A stretch of DNA of 6,342 bases from Merdiplasma sp905207905 (GCA_902475025.1 CABRXX010000099.1:1-6342), one strand, 5' to 3'. Counted from the stretch's first letter, positions 1 to 5,306 are shown. Numbers and translations are program-made. The notes: a model not told the origin generated them from the letters alone.

Positions 1-2
1 CA

Positions 3-65
3 GTAGGCGAAGAAAGGGTTGAGCAGTGGGGCGTCGGGAGATTTTCCCTGGCAGATGTCCGATAA
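3..65 (+). CDS. 3' end of an unidentified upstream gene (partial)
   Basis: An open frame enters from the left edge and ends at TAA (63-65). It gives about 20 residues, ending in WGVGRFSLADVR. The stop lies 25 bases before the rubredoxin start, with the rubredoxin ribosome binding site in between, which is the spacing of an operon. The other two plus-strand frames hit stops at 4-6 and 20-22, so this is the only one that can be the end of a longer gene. The fragment is too short to name. I infer that it is the tail of a gene co-transcribed with rubredoxin, because no promoter is visible in the short gap. Confidence 0.5.
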   Translation, partial: VGEERVEQWGVGRFSLADVR

Positions 66-75
66 AGAAAAAGAT

Positions 76-81
76 AAGGAG
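76..81 (+). promoter_or_regulatory. Ribosome binding site fixing the rubredoxin start
   Basis: AAGGAG lies nine bases before the ATG at 91. The same frame is open further upstream to a TTG at 19, but that codon has no Shine-Dalgarno. The 24 residues it would add are low-complexity (rich in Lys, Asp, Glu and Ser) and unlike rubredoxin. The site therefore supports the short 51-residue protein. Confidence 0.8.
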
Positions 82-90
82 AACAAGATT

Positions 91-246
91 ATGAAATATG
101 TATGTGAAACCTGTGGTTGGGAATACGATGAAGAGGCAGGATATCCGGAGGGCGGTATTGCTCCCGGCACCAAGTGGGAGGATGTTCCGGAAGATTTTGA
201 GTGTCCTCTGTGCGGAGTAGGCAAAGACGATTTTGCTGAAGCGTAA
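91..246 (+). CDS. Rubredoxin
   Basis: This is a 51-residue cytoplasmic one-electron carrier of the rubredoxin family, the usual length for classical rubredoxins. The single iron is bound by four cysteines in two knuckles, C5-x-x-C8-G and C38-P-L-C41-G. Between them are the family hallmarks Y3, W10-x-Y12-D13, the G18-Y-P-x-x-G segment, the P25-G-T motif followed by W29, and the D31-V-P-x-D-F36 stretch. In anaerobic Firmicutes such proteins commonly pass electrons to rubrerythrins, flavodiiron proteins or superoxide reductases that remove oxygen or peroxide. No partner enzyme lies in this window, so the physiological acceptor is unknown. The gene sits 25 bases after the stop of an upstream frame and is probably co-transcribed with it. 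The start at 91 is set by AAGGAG at 76-81. Downstream is a long hairpin that may terminate the transcript. Confidence 0.97.
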   Translation: MKYVCETCGWEYDEEAGYPEGGIAPGTKWEDVPEDFECPLCGVGKDDFAEA

Positions 247-256
247 GAAATGAGAA

Positions 257-377
257 AGAAGGCTGTCCCAAAGGTATTCGGCAGTGGTGTTCAGGTAATC
301 TTGAAAAACAGTTTTCCAATCAGTTTTTCAAATGCGGCCTGAAGCACCACAGATTGGAACTTTTGGGACAGCCTTTT
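257..377 (+). repeat. Long compound inverted repeat, terminator- or MITE-like
   Basis: About 121 bases fold back on themselves in three collinear stems. AAGGCTGTCCCAAA (259-272) is matched perfectly by 362-375. GTGGTG-TTCAGG (284-295) pairs with 338-350, with one bulged G at 344. TTGAAAAAC (301-309) pairs with GTTTTTCAA (323-331), leaving a 13-base loop. The base of the stem runs into TTTTAGTTTT (374-383), so it could act as an intrinsic terminator for rubredoxin. At more than 100 bases it is much longer than a normal terminator, and its terminal inverted repeats make a small non-autonomous mobile or repeated element possible. It ends six bases before the AGGAGG of the next gene, and no promoter fits between them. 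Its role is inferred; the pairing is seen directly. Confidence 0.75.
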
Positions 378-395
378 AGTTTTAGGAGGTAAGAT

Positions 396-764
396 ATGAA
401 GATTAAGGTAATGAAGCGGGAATTTTCCGTGTGTAAAGTGGATGATATCAGCCGTGTGGATTTTACGGACAAATATTGTTTCCTGGGAAAAACAGATGAG
501 GAAATATCGGTAATCTGCAGTACCAGGAATGCGCCGGAGGAAACGGTTGCAAGAAGCGATGGGTGGAGAGCCTTCCGCATTCAGGGAGAACTGGAGTTTT
601 CTCTGATCGGCCTGGTGTCAGAGCTTACAGGAATTTTGGCTGAGGCAAAGATCAGCGTGCTCACAGTTGCCACCTATAATACCGATTATCTGCTGGTGAA
701 GGCTGAGAATCTGGAGCGGGCGTTGGAACTCTTGGCAGAACAGGATTACAAAATCATTCGATAA
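396..764 (+). CDS. ACT-domain protein (COG3603/ACT_7-like)
   Basis: This is a small cytoplasmic protein of 122 residues, probably a ligand-binding regulator rather than an enzyme. ACT domains bind amino acids or related small molecules. This type, two ACT-like halves and a distant relative of eukaryotic CASTOR arginine sensors, is widespread but mostly uncharacterised in bacteria. The N-terminal half carries the family pattern F10-S-V-C-K-V, then F29-L-G-K-T-D-E-E-I-S-V-I-C41. The C-terminal half, from about residue 58 (W58-R-A-F-R-I), has the ACT beta-alpha-beta core with the helix L73-x-x-E-L-T-G-I-L, a strand at I86-S-V-L-T, and T93-Y-N-T-D-Y-L-L-V101. A full consensus AGGAGGT (384-390) lies five bases before the ATG, so the start is secure. 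The stop is 12 bases before the next gene's preferred start, and their translation is probably coupled. Its ligand cannot be told from sequence. Confidence 0.85.
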   Translation: MKIKVMKREFSVCKVDDISRVDFTDKYCFLGKTDEEISVICSTRNAPEETVARSDGWRAFRIQGELEFSLIGLVSELTGILAEAKISVLTVATYNTDYLLVKAENLERALELLAEQDYKIIR

Positions 765-768
765 GGAG
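763..768 (+). promoter_or_regulatory. Ribosome binding site overlapping the ACT gene stop
   Basis: AAGGAG starts inside the ACT-gene stop codon (TAA, 762-764) and ends at 768. A GTG at 768 is in frame but overlaps the Shine-Dalgarno itself and cannot use it. The in-frame GTG at 777, eight bases downstream, has ideal spacing. This moves the likely start of the FliB-like gene from 768 to 777 and indicates translational coupling with the ACT gene. Confidence 0.75.
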
Positions 769-776
769 TGGCAGCT

Positions 777-1973
777 GTGCTGTATGTATTGCCGGATTAT
801 TATCCACAATTTCGCTGCACCGCAGACCAGTGTGAGGATACCTGCTGTGCGGGCTGGCAGATTATGATTGACAAACAGTCTTTGAGACGGTATAAGGCTT
901 GCCGGAGCCCATATCGACGGAGACTGTTTCGTTCTGTGAACTGGAGAAAGCAGTGTTTCCGCCAGGATGGGGAAAAACGATGCAGCTTTCTGGATGAGCA
1001 GAATCTCTGTGATCTGTATCGAAACCTGGGACCGGAAAGTCTTTGCCGAACCTGTCGTCTCTATCCGAGACATATCGAAGAGTATGAAAATGTGAGGGAG
1101 ATTTCCCTGTCGGTTTCCTGTCCGGAGGTAGCCAGACTTCTTCTTTCCAGGCAGAAGCCTCTGGCCTTTCGGGAATTTTATCGGGACAGGGAGGAACAGT
1201 ATCCGCAGTTTGATGAACTTTTTTACGGACAGCTGGTGGAGGGACGCCGGGTGATGCTGGAACTGTTTCAGAATCGAAGCTTGTCTCTGGCCCGGCGCTG
1301 CTACCTTGTTTCTGTTTTGGCTGACAAAATGCAGGATTATTACCAGCAGGGAAAGTTGTTTGACTGGCCGGTCCTCTGGGAGCAGGCTCTGCTTGAGAGC
1401 AGAGAGGATGGGACATCACCAGATTTACACAAGGAATTTTTTGCTCTTCCGGAAGCAGAAAAGAATAGCGGAGAAAATAGCAGTCAAAGGGACTGGAGAG
1501 CGGGTCAGAGCGTTCGATGCTATCAGTGGATCCGGGGGATGGTAAACAGCCTGGGACGGTTTGAGGCGCTGAAAGAGGACTGGCCGCTCTGGCTGCAGGA
1601 GACAAAGGACTGGCTGTATCAAAGAGGATATGGGAACTATCGGAAGATTTGCCGGGACTTTTCCCAGTGGCTGGAGGTTCACTGGCCAGATTGGGAGATA
1701 CCCTTTGAGCAGCTTCAGGTTTATTTTCTGTTCACCTATTTTTGTGGGGCAGTGTATGATGAAGAAATTCTGGCTTCCGCTCAGATCGGCATTGTACACA
1801 GCTGGCTGATCTATGAGATGATGATGGCTGTGTGGCTGAGAAACGGAAAGGAAGTATCCCTGGAGGATCTGATGGAGCTGGTACACCGCTATTCCAGAGA
1901 GCTGGAGCATTCCGATGTAAATCAGCGAAAGATGGAGCAGCTGATGCAGAAGAAAAAGCTGCCCTGGCTGTAA
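777..1973 (+). CDS. fliB: Flagellin lysine-N-methylase (FliB) family protein
   Basis: The protein has 398 residues from the GTG at 777, close to the usual ~400 of the family. FliB proteins transfer methyl groups from S-adenosylmethionine to lysine side chains of flagellin, and the Salmonella enzyme has been reported to need a [4Fe-4S] cluster. The N-terminal third carries the diagnostic cysteines: F12-x-C14-x4-C19-x3-C23-C24-x-G-W27-x-I-x-I-D32, then C69-x-F-L-x5-C78-x-x-Y, L84-G, C90-x-x-C93, Y96-P-R98 and S114-C115-P-E. This is the CxxCxxCC-type metal-binding pattern. Residues ~120-398 are a helical region rich in Trp, Tyr, Leu and Glu without a motif I can name. No Rossmann SAM motif is visible, as is normal for this family. 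No flagellin or flagellar gene is nearby, so the real substrate may be another protein. The gene is coupled to the ACT gene upstream and convergent with the ABC permease downstream. Family assignment is firm; flagellin as substrate is not. Confidence 0.82.
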   Translation: MLYVLPDYYPQFRCTADQCEDTCCAGWQIMIDKQSLRRYKACRSPYRRRLFRSVNWRKQCFRQDGEKRCSFLDEQNLCDLYRNLGPESLCRTCRLYPRHIEEYENVREISLSVSCPEVARLLLSRQKPLAFREFYRDREEQYPQFDELFYGQLVEGRRVMLELFQNRSLSLARRCYLVSVLADKMQDYYQQGKLFDWPVLWEQALLESREDGTSPDLHKEFFALPEAEKNSGENSSQRDWRAGQSVRCYQWIRGMVNSLGRFEALKEDWPLWLQETKDWLYQRGYGNYRKICRDFSQWLEVHWPDWEIPFEQLQVYFLFTYFCGAVYDEEILASAQIGIVHSWLIYEMMMAVWLRNGKEVSLEDLMELVHRYSRELEHSDVNQRKMEQLMQKKKLPWL

Positions 1974-1980
1974 GGAAGCT

Positions 1981-2100
1981 TTCTTGCAAGCCTTTCCGGC
2001 TGCTGCCCCGGCAGTACTCTGACAGCTCCTGTAATCAGGATCGTTCTTACAAGCCTTCTGGAGTCTCCATCAGTACCCTTACGGCTTCTGCAATCTGGCT
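1981..2100. repeat. Diverged ~60-bp tandem direct repeat between convergent genes
   Basis: Unit 1 begins TTCTTGCAAGCCTT (1981-1994) and unit 2 TTCTTACAAGCCTT (2044-2057), 13 of 14 identical. Both continue to a second shared block of 32 bases starting CAGTAC (2012-2043 and 2071-2102), in which I count 24 identities. The spacing between blocks differs by four bases. A weaker third start (2103-2116, 11 of 14) overlaps the stop of the permease gene. On the minus strand both copies encode AVRVL in the same relative frame with synonymous differences, which could mean decayed coding sequence. No terminator hairpin with a U-tract is evident here, although two genes converge. Confidence 0.5.
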
Positions 2101-2105
2101 CTCTC

Positions 2106-2753
2106 TTATAATCCTTTTCGGGTACTGAGAGCTGCGCCGGCCTGGGCCATAAGCAGGTAAAGAATGGGGCAGAGCACAGTCAGGATCAGACTGCCGGGAT
2201 TTAAGATCCAGGCCGCAATGTCTGAGAATGCAGGGGTATTCAGATATTTGTTGGTCAGCAGTCCGCCGTAAAAGAAGAGAAAGGCGGGCAGCAGGCGGAT
2301 AAATACCACTGCTTTTGCAGCCTGATAGCGAAAGATCACATACATCAGATTTTGGATGCCCACAAGGACCAGGGAGAAAGAGAACATCAGCCCGCAGGTG
2401 TTGAGGGAAACAAAGGGCAGCTGCGGCTGAAATAACCGGACAACAAAGGAAGCTGCCAGGCCCAAAACCAGGGATGCGATCTGGATAAAGAAGGAAAAGA
2501 GAAAATGTCCCCGGATATTGTCGCCGTCTCTGGAGGGGAGAAGCTGGAGGAATCCTGCGGCAGCTCTGGTTTCAGAGGCGAAAGGCAGAGAAGCGCAGAC
2601 CACGCCGCCGAAGAGAGAGTACAAAACGCAGACGTAGAGAGGGGCACTCGGATCCTGGAGGACAAGGACACAGCTTAAAACAGGAAACAGCAGGAACCAG
2701 GCATAATCCTTCAGCTTCATGAAATCAATTTTTGCATAATTTAGAATTTTCAT
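2106..2753 (-). CDS. ABC-2 type transporter permease
   Basis: This is an integral membrane protein of 215 residues with about six hydrophobic helices (roughly residues 17-33, 39-58, 84-105, 119-141, 148-166 and 180-203). It has no signal peptide or extracytoplasmic domain. Length and pattern fit the small ABC-2 permeases of the ABC2_membrane_5 type, which pair with a GntR-linked ATPase. Between helices 2 and 3 is the L71-L-P-S-R-D-G segment, matching the LP-x-SR-type cytoplasmic loop common in that family, which probably contacts the ATPase. The ATG is four bases after the ATPase stop, and its Shine-Dalgarno (GAGGTG) overlaps that stop, so the two are translationally coupled subunits of one transporter. 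The substrate is unknown; relatives export antimicrobial peptides or respond to cell-envelope stress. The gene ends where a diverged direct repeat begins, and a shift of frame near the stop would append 20-30 residues. Confidence 0.88.
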   Translation of the reverse strand: MKILNYAKIDFMKLKDYAWFLLFPVLSCVLVLQDPSAPLYVCVLYSLFGGVVCASLPFASETRAAAGFLQLLPSRDGDNIRGHFLFSFFIQIASLVLGLAASFVVRLFQPQLPFVSLNTCGLMFSFSLVLVGIQNLMYVIFRYQAAKAVVFIRLLPAFLFFYGGLLTNKYLNTPAFSDIAAWILNPGSLILTVLCPILYLLMAQAGAALSTRKGL

Positions 2754-2757
2754 AGGT

Positions 2758-3603
2758 TCACCTCATATCTTCGATTATATGCACAACGATCTGGTCGATG
2801 GAAGGTTTGGCAGACAGCCAGCCTGCGGGAGGCAGGCCGTTCTTTACAGAATAGAGAGCCTCAAAGCCAAAGGCATTTTCTTCAAGACCGATCAGCTGTT
2901 TTTTCAGCTCCGGGGTGAGATCTTCCCGGCCTCCTTTGACCAGCAGATAGGTCTCCAGCAATTCTTCCTTAGTATCGCAGAAAATCTTTTTTCCCTCATT
3001 GATCAAGAAAATAAAATCGGCAATCTGTTCCAGATCCTCCAGGATATGGGTGGAAAAAAGAACGCTGCGGCTGCCGTCGCTGATGTATTCCTGGAGGAGC
3101 CCCAGGATCTCCTTGCGCACCATGGGATCCAGGCCATTGGTAGCCTCGTCCAGTACCAGAAGTTTAGTGTCACGAGACAGAATGGAAGCAAACATCAGCT
3201 TCACCTTCATCCCGCGGGAAAAGCCTTTGATCCTGGCTCGCTCTGGCAGACGCCAGTGCTTTACATAGTGATCAAATTCTTCCGGACGGAAGGTGGAATA
3301 AAAATCTTTTAAAATAGATCGGATCTGCCGCAGATTCAAATCCTCCGGGAAATAGGAGGAATCCCCCACAAAGCCAATAGCTTCCAGATATTTCACAGGG
3401 TCGTTTTCATATTGAATACCGTCGATTTGAATGGTTCCTTCGCAGCGGTTCAGGTGAGTGATGGCATTTAGCGTAGTAGTTTTTCCGGCGCCGTTCTGCC
3501 CCACATAGCCCATGATATATCCAGACGGCAGGGAGAAAGAAATGTCCTGCAGGGCAAATCCCGGATACTTTTTTGAAAGATGAGCGACTTCCAGTAAATT
3601 CAT
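2758..3603 (-). CDS. ABC transporter ATP-binding protein (YtrB/BcrA-like)
   Basis: This cytoplasmic ATPase of 281 residues powers the permease encoded just downstream. Walker A is G35-Q-N-G-A-G-K41-T-T. The signature is S129-R-G-M-K in place of LSGGQ, a variant common in GntR-linked exporters. Walker B is L148-L-V-L-D152-E153, followed by the D-loop N156-G-L-D-P and the switch histidine H186 in S-T-H. Where most ABC ATPases have the Q-loop glutamine, the segment reads F78-V-G-D-S-S-Y-F with no Gln; an acidic residue there recurs in this subfamily. Residues ~215-281 form the C-terminal extension typical of the group. GGAG (3612-3609) lies five bases before the ATG. The gene is 166 bases after the regulator gene, with a small hairpin in its leader. 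It most likely works as a homodimer with two permease copies. The substrate cannot be inferred. Confidence 0.93.
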   Translation of the reverse strand: MNLLEVAHLSKKYPGFALQDISFSLPSGYIMGYVGQNGAGKTTTLNAITHLNRCEGTIQIDGIQYENDPVKYLEAIGFVGDSSYFPEDLNLRQIRSILKDFYSTFRPEEFDHYVKHWRLPERARIKGFSRGMKVKLMFASILSRDTKLLVLDEATNGLDPMVRKEILGLLQEYISDGSRSVLFSTHILEDLEQIADFIFLINEGKKIFCDTKEELLETYLLVKGGREDLTPELKKQLIGLEENAFGFEALYSVKNGLPPAGWLSAKPSIDQIVVHIIEDMR

Positions 3604-3608
3604 AGCGT

Positions 3609-3632
3609 CTCCATTCTGCTGCCAAAGGCAGC
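3609..3632 (-). promoter_or_regulatory. Leader hairpin and ribosome binding site of the ABC ATPase gene
   Basis: Read on the minus strand, GCTGCC-TTT-GGCAGC (3632-3618) is a perfect six-bp stem with a three-base loop. It ends five bases before the GGAG ribosome binding site (3612-3609), which is itself five bases before the ATG. The 166-bp gap between the regulator and the ATPase holds no gene and no good sigma-A promoter that I can see. The hairpin could protect or modulate a processed ATPase-permease message. That function is inferred from position only. Confidence 0.4.
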
Positions 3633-3769
3633 GGGGTGATAAAGGGTGCAGGTATCATAATATCCCGATTTGAATAAACGTGCAGGAGTGCAAGCCGGGG
3701 GTGTTCGGCAGAGGGTATTTATTGTCTTGATTTATTTTGATGATTAACAGGAATGGTTTCGGAATAAGG

Positions 3770-4147
3770 TCAGCTGCTTTGCTCCCAAAGGTTCTCTGCC
3801 AGGGACAGCAGCTCTTCTTTTTTCAGACGGATCGCCTTCGCTGTCTGGATGGCGGTGGTCAGTCCCTCACGGATACGAAGAAGGGCCTGTTCCTGCAAAA
3901 GAGCATTGTCCTGGGAGAGGACAATGCTGCCCCGTCCCTGAGCGGAAGCGATAAAGCCCTCCGCCTCCAGGTCGCTGTAAGCTCTGGTTGTAGTGATCAC
4001 ACTGCAGCCCAGTTCCTTAGCCAGTTTTCGGATGGAGGGAAGCACCGTTCCCTCTGGAATCTGGCCGTTTAGGATCTGTTCTTTGAGCTGTTCCCGGATC
4101 TGTGCATAGATGGGCAGCTCAGATTGATTGGATATTAAAATTTTCAA
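3770..4147 (-). CDS. GntR-family transcriptional regulator, YtrA subfamily
   Basis: This is a DNA-binding repressor of 125 residues, the short YtrA type: a GntR winged helix-turn-helix (about residues 10-78) plus a small helical dimerisation tail, with no large effector domain. Family motifs are P12-I-Y-A-Q-I, the G33-T-V-L-P-S-I-R40 turn before the HTH, the helix K41-L-A-K-E-L-G-C-S-V-I-T-T-T-R-A-Y, then L60-E-A-E-G-F and the wing G71-R-G-S. The frame starts with TTG at 4147-4145; GGAG (4159-4156) sits eight bases upstream and no in-frame ATG fits better. It is the first gene of the transporter cassette. Upstream, a sigma-A promoter overlaps a 26-bp palindrome, so autorepression is very likely, with the inducer probably sensed indirectly through the transporter's substrate. 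The coding sequence contains a perfect 11-bp inverted repeat. Confidence 0.93.
   Translation of the reverse strand: MKILISNQSELPIYAQIREQLKEQILNGQIPEGTVLPSIRKLAKELGCSVITTTRAYSDLEAEGFIASAQGRGSIVLSQDNALLQEQALLRIREGLTTAIQTAKAIRLKKEELLSLAENLWEQSS
3902..3928 (-). repeat. Perfect 11-bp hairpin inside the GntR gene
   Basis: AGCATTGTCCT (3902-3912) and its exact complement AGGACAATGCT (3918-3928) flank a five-base loop. In the mRNA the stem falls on about codons 73-83, just after the DNA-binding wing, and is followed by CTTTTG. That makes it weakly terminator-like. It may be chance, or it may lower transcription from the regulator into the transporter genes. Confidence 0.45.
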
Positions 4148-4167
4148 AATAGGAGCTCCATTCTTAA

Positions 4168-4200
4168 AGTATATACTGTATATATATCATTATATACAGT
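4168..4200. promoter_or_regulatory. Operator palindrome of the GntR-ABC operon
   Basis: ACTGTATATA (4175-4184) and TATATACAGT (4191-4200) are perfect complements around a six-base centre, a 26-bp palindrome. It overlaps a second, shorter palindrome, AGTATATACT (4168-4177). GntR proteins bind as dimers to such two-fold sites, often with GT...AC at the ends, as in the GTATATAC found here. The palindrome covers the -10 box and six bases of the spacer of the promoter facing the regulator gene, so binding would block polymerase. Binding by this regulator is inferred from position and family. Confidence 0.78.
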
Positions 4201-4216
4201 TGAAGGGGATTGTCAA
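4189..4216 (-). promoter_or_regulatory. Sigma-A promoter of the GntR-ABC operon
   Basis: On the minus strand, TTGACA (4216-4211), a 16-base spacer and TATAAT (4194-4189) match both consensus boxes perfectly. Transcription would start near 4182, giving a leader of about 35 bases before the TTG start. The -10 box lies within the 26-bp palindrome and the -35 box outside it. So strong a core promoter fits a gene set kept off by a repressor. Confidence 0.85.
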
Positions 4217-4524
4217 GAATAAAACAGTGAAAAGAAGTAAGAAACGTCAGAACGTCTGTGTTAGGGAGCTGACAATAAAAAGCAGTGTAAAATCTCATTA
4301 AGCTGTCAAAGTACCCATAATGATTTTGGAAATAAAAATTTTAGATGCCGAAGATTAGCTGGTAAGAAATCATTTTTAAAAAGATAGAAGTTTTTTGTAG
4401 GATTGAAAATTAAGTATATTATATCATTATTCAAAAGAAATATCAATAAAAAGAGAATGTTATAAATAAAAAGATGTAATAAAACAAATGAAATAAAGGG
4501 ATAAAGAAAGCAAGAATAAGATGA
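4217..4524. other. AT-rich gene-free stretch
   Basis: About 300 bases between the divergent promoters hold no gene I can support. The sequence is markedly AT-rich, and from about 4430 to 4520 the plus strand is A- and purine-rich with few cytosines. A 12-codon ATG frame (4320-4358) lacks a ribosome binding site. Frames crossing on the minus strand are open only because they run antisense to the HAD gene. No tRNA, riboswitch or strong hairpin was recognised. The region may simply be an upstream AT-rich promoter-proximal stretch or decayed DNA. Confidence 0.6.
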
Positions 4525-4553
4525 TTGTAAAATCAAGGGTATCATGGTATAGT
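4525..4553 (+). promoter_or_regulatory. Candidate sigma-A promoter of the HAD gene
   Basis: TTGTAA (4525-4530), a 17-base spacer and TATAGT (4548-4553) each match four or five of the six consensus bases at the optimal spacing. Transcription would begin near 4560, leaving about 50 bases before the ATG. AAGAGGA (4597-4603), eight bases before the ATG at 4612, is the likely ribosome binding site. Confidence 0.55.
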
Positions 4554-4611
4554 TGAGAAGATCGCAGGCAACTGGAATTGGTAAGCAAAGGGATAAAAGA
4601 GGATAGGGAAG

Positions 4612-5250
4612 ATGAAAAAAGGAATCATTTTTGATGTGGACGGTACGCTGTGGGATTCTTGTGAAGTGGTGGCAGATTCCTGGAATTTGTATCTGGAGCA
4701 GGAGGCGCCGGAGCTGAACCTTCGCCTGACTGACCGGGATCTTCGTCGGGTAATGGGTATGACCATGACAGAAATCGGAGATACGCTCTTTTCTATGGTG
4801 GAGGGGAAGCGGCGCATGGAGCTGACAGAAGGCTGCTGTGTGTTTGAGGTGGAGTATCTGAAAACCAATGGAGGAGTTCTTTATCCGCAGGTGGTAAAGA
4901 CGCTGGAAACGCTGAAGAAAGAGTATCACCTTTATATTGTGAGCAACTGTCAGAGCGGTTATATTGAGGATTTTATTCACTGGGCAAAGGTGGAGCATCT
5001 GATCGAAGACTTTTTGTGTTTTGGAGATACTGGACGGGAGAAAAGCTATAATATCCGCCATTTGACAGATCGGAATCAGTTGGATCAGGCTGTGTATGTG
5101 GGGGATACCCAGGGAGATTACAACAGCACAAAAGCTGCGGGCCTGCCTTTTATCCATGCCAGATATGGCTTTGGAACCGTGGAGGGAGAAGTTCCTTTTA
5201 TCAACGGTCTTGAGGAACTGCCAAAGATGGTGGAGCAGGTGCTGAGATAG
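4612..5250 (+). CDS. HAD-superfamily hydrolase, phosphoglycolate phosphatase-like
   Basis: This cytoplasmic phosphatase of the haloacid dehalogenase superfamily has 212 residues. Motif I is F7-D8-V-D10-G-T-L, with D8 the nucleophile and D10 the acid/base. Motif II is the Ser in I109-V-S111-N. Motif III is K144 in R-E-K-S. Motif IV is V163-G-D165-T-x-x-D169, which completes the Mg2+ site. An alpha-helical cap between motifs I and II (about residues 17-85) makes it subfamily I, the group of phosphoglycolate and beta-phosphoglucomutase-type phosphatases. The cap sets the substrate, and this one (M48-G-M-T-M-T-E-I and a CC pair at 75-76) does not identify it. The gene is a single unit with its own candidate promoter and an AAGAGGA ribosome binding site. 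It is followed by a strong hairpin terminator about 60 bases past the stop. All catalytic residues are present, so it should be active; the substrate is unknown. Confidence 0.9.
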   Translation: MKKGIIFDVDGTLWDSCEVVADSWNLYLEQEAPELNLRLTDRDLRRVMGMTMTEIGDTLFSMVEGKRRMELTEGCCVFEVEYLKTNGGVLYPQVVKTLETLKKEYHLYIVSNCQSGYIEDFIHWAKVEHLIEDFLCFGDTGREKSYNIRHLTDRNQLDQAVYVGDTQGDYNSTKAAGLPFIHARYGFGTVEGEVPFINGLEELPKMVEQVLR

Positions 5251-5306
5251 GATAAGCAGGCTGCGGCAGAACAGGGCGGCCGTAAAAAATAAGAGAAAAT
5301 ATGAAA

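Noticed and set aside
19..90. Upstream extension of rubredoxin to a TTG at 19
   Set aside because: There is no ribosome binding site there, the extension is low-complexity and unlike rubredoxin, and it overlaps another frame's end. AAGGAG at 76-81 points to the ATG at 91.
768..776. GTG at 768 as the start of the FliB-like gene
   Set aside because: It overlaps the Shine-Dalgarno AAGGAG (763-768) and so cannot use it. The in-frame GTG at 777 has the right spacing.
1387..1404. Seven-bp hairpin (CTCTGCT/AGCAGAG) within the FliB-like gene
   Set aside because: It is short and within coding sequence with no U-tract; this size is expected by chance in a window of this length.
862..1605. Long minus-strand open frame antisense to the FliB-like gene
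   Set aside because: It is proline/serine-rich, matches no family and mirrors codon use of the real gene, whose cysteine motifs are clear.
4320..4358. 12-codon ORF in the AT-rich gap (MILEIKILDAED)
   Set aside because: It has no ribosome binding site and no continuation in any frame. It resembles the start of some acetyltransferases only superficially.
5259..5281. GGCTGC/GCGGCC hairpin just after the HAD stop as a terminator
   Set aside because: The stem is only six bp with a G-U pair and an 11-base loop, and no U-tract follows. The 16-bp stem at 5307-5358 is far better.
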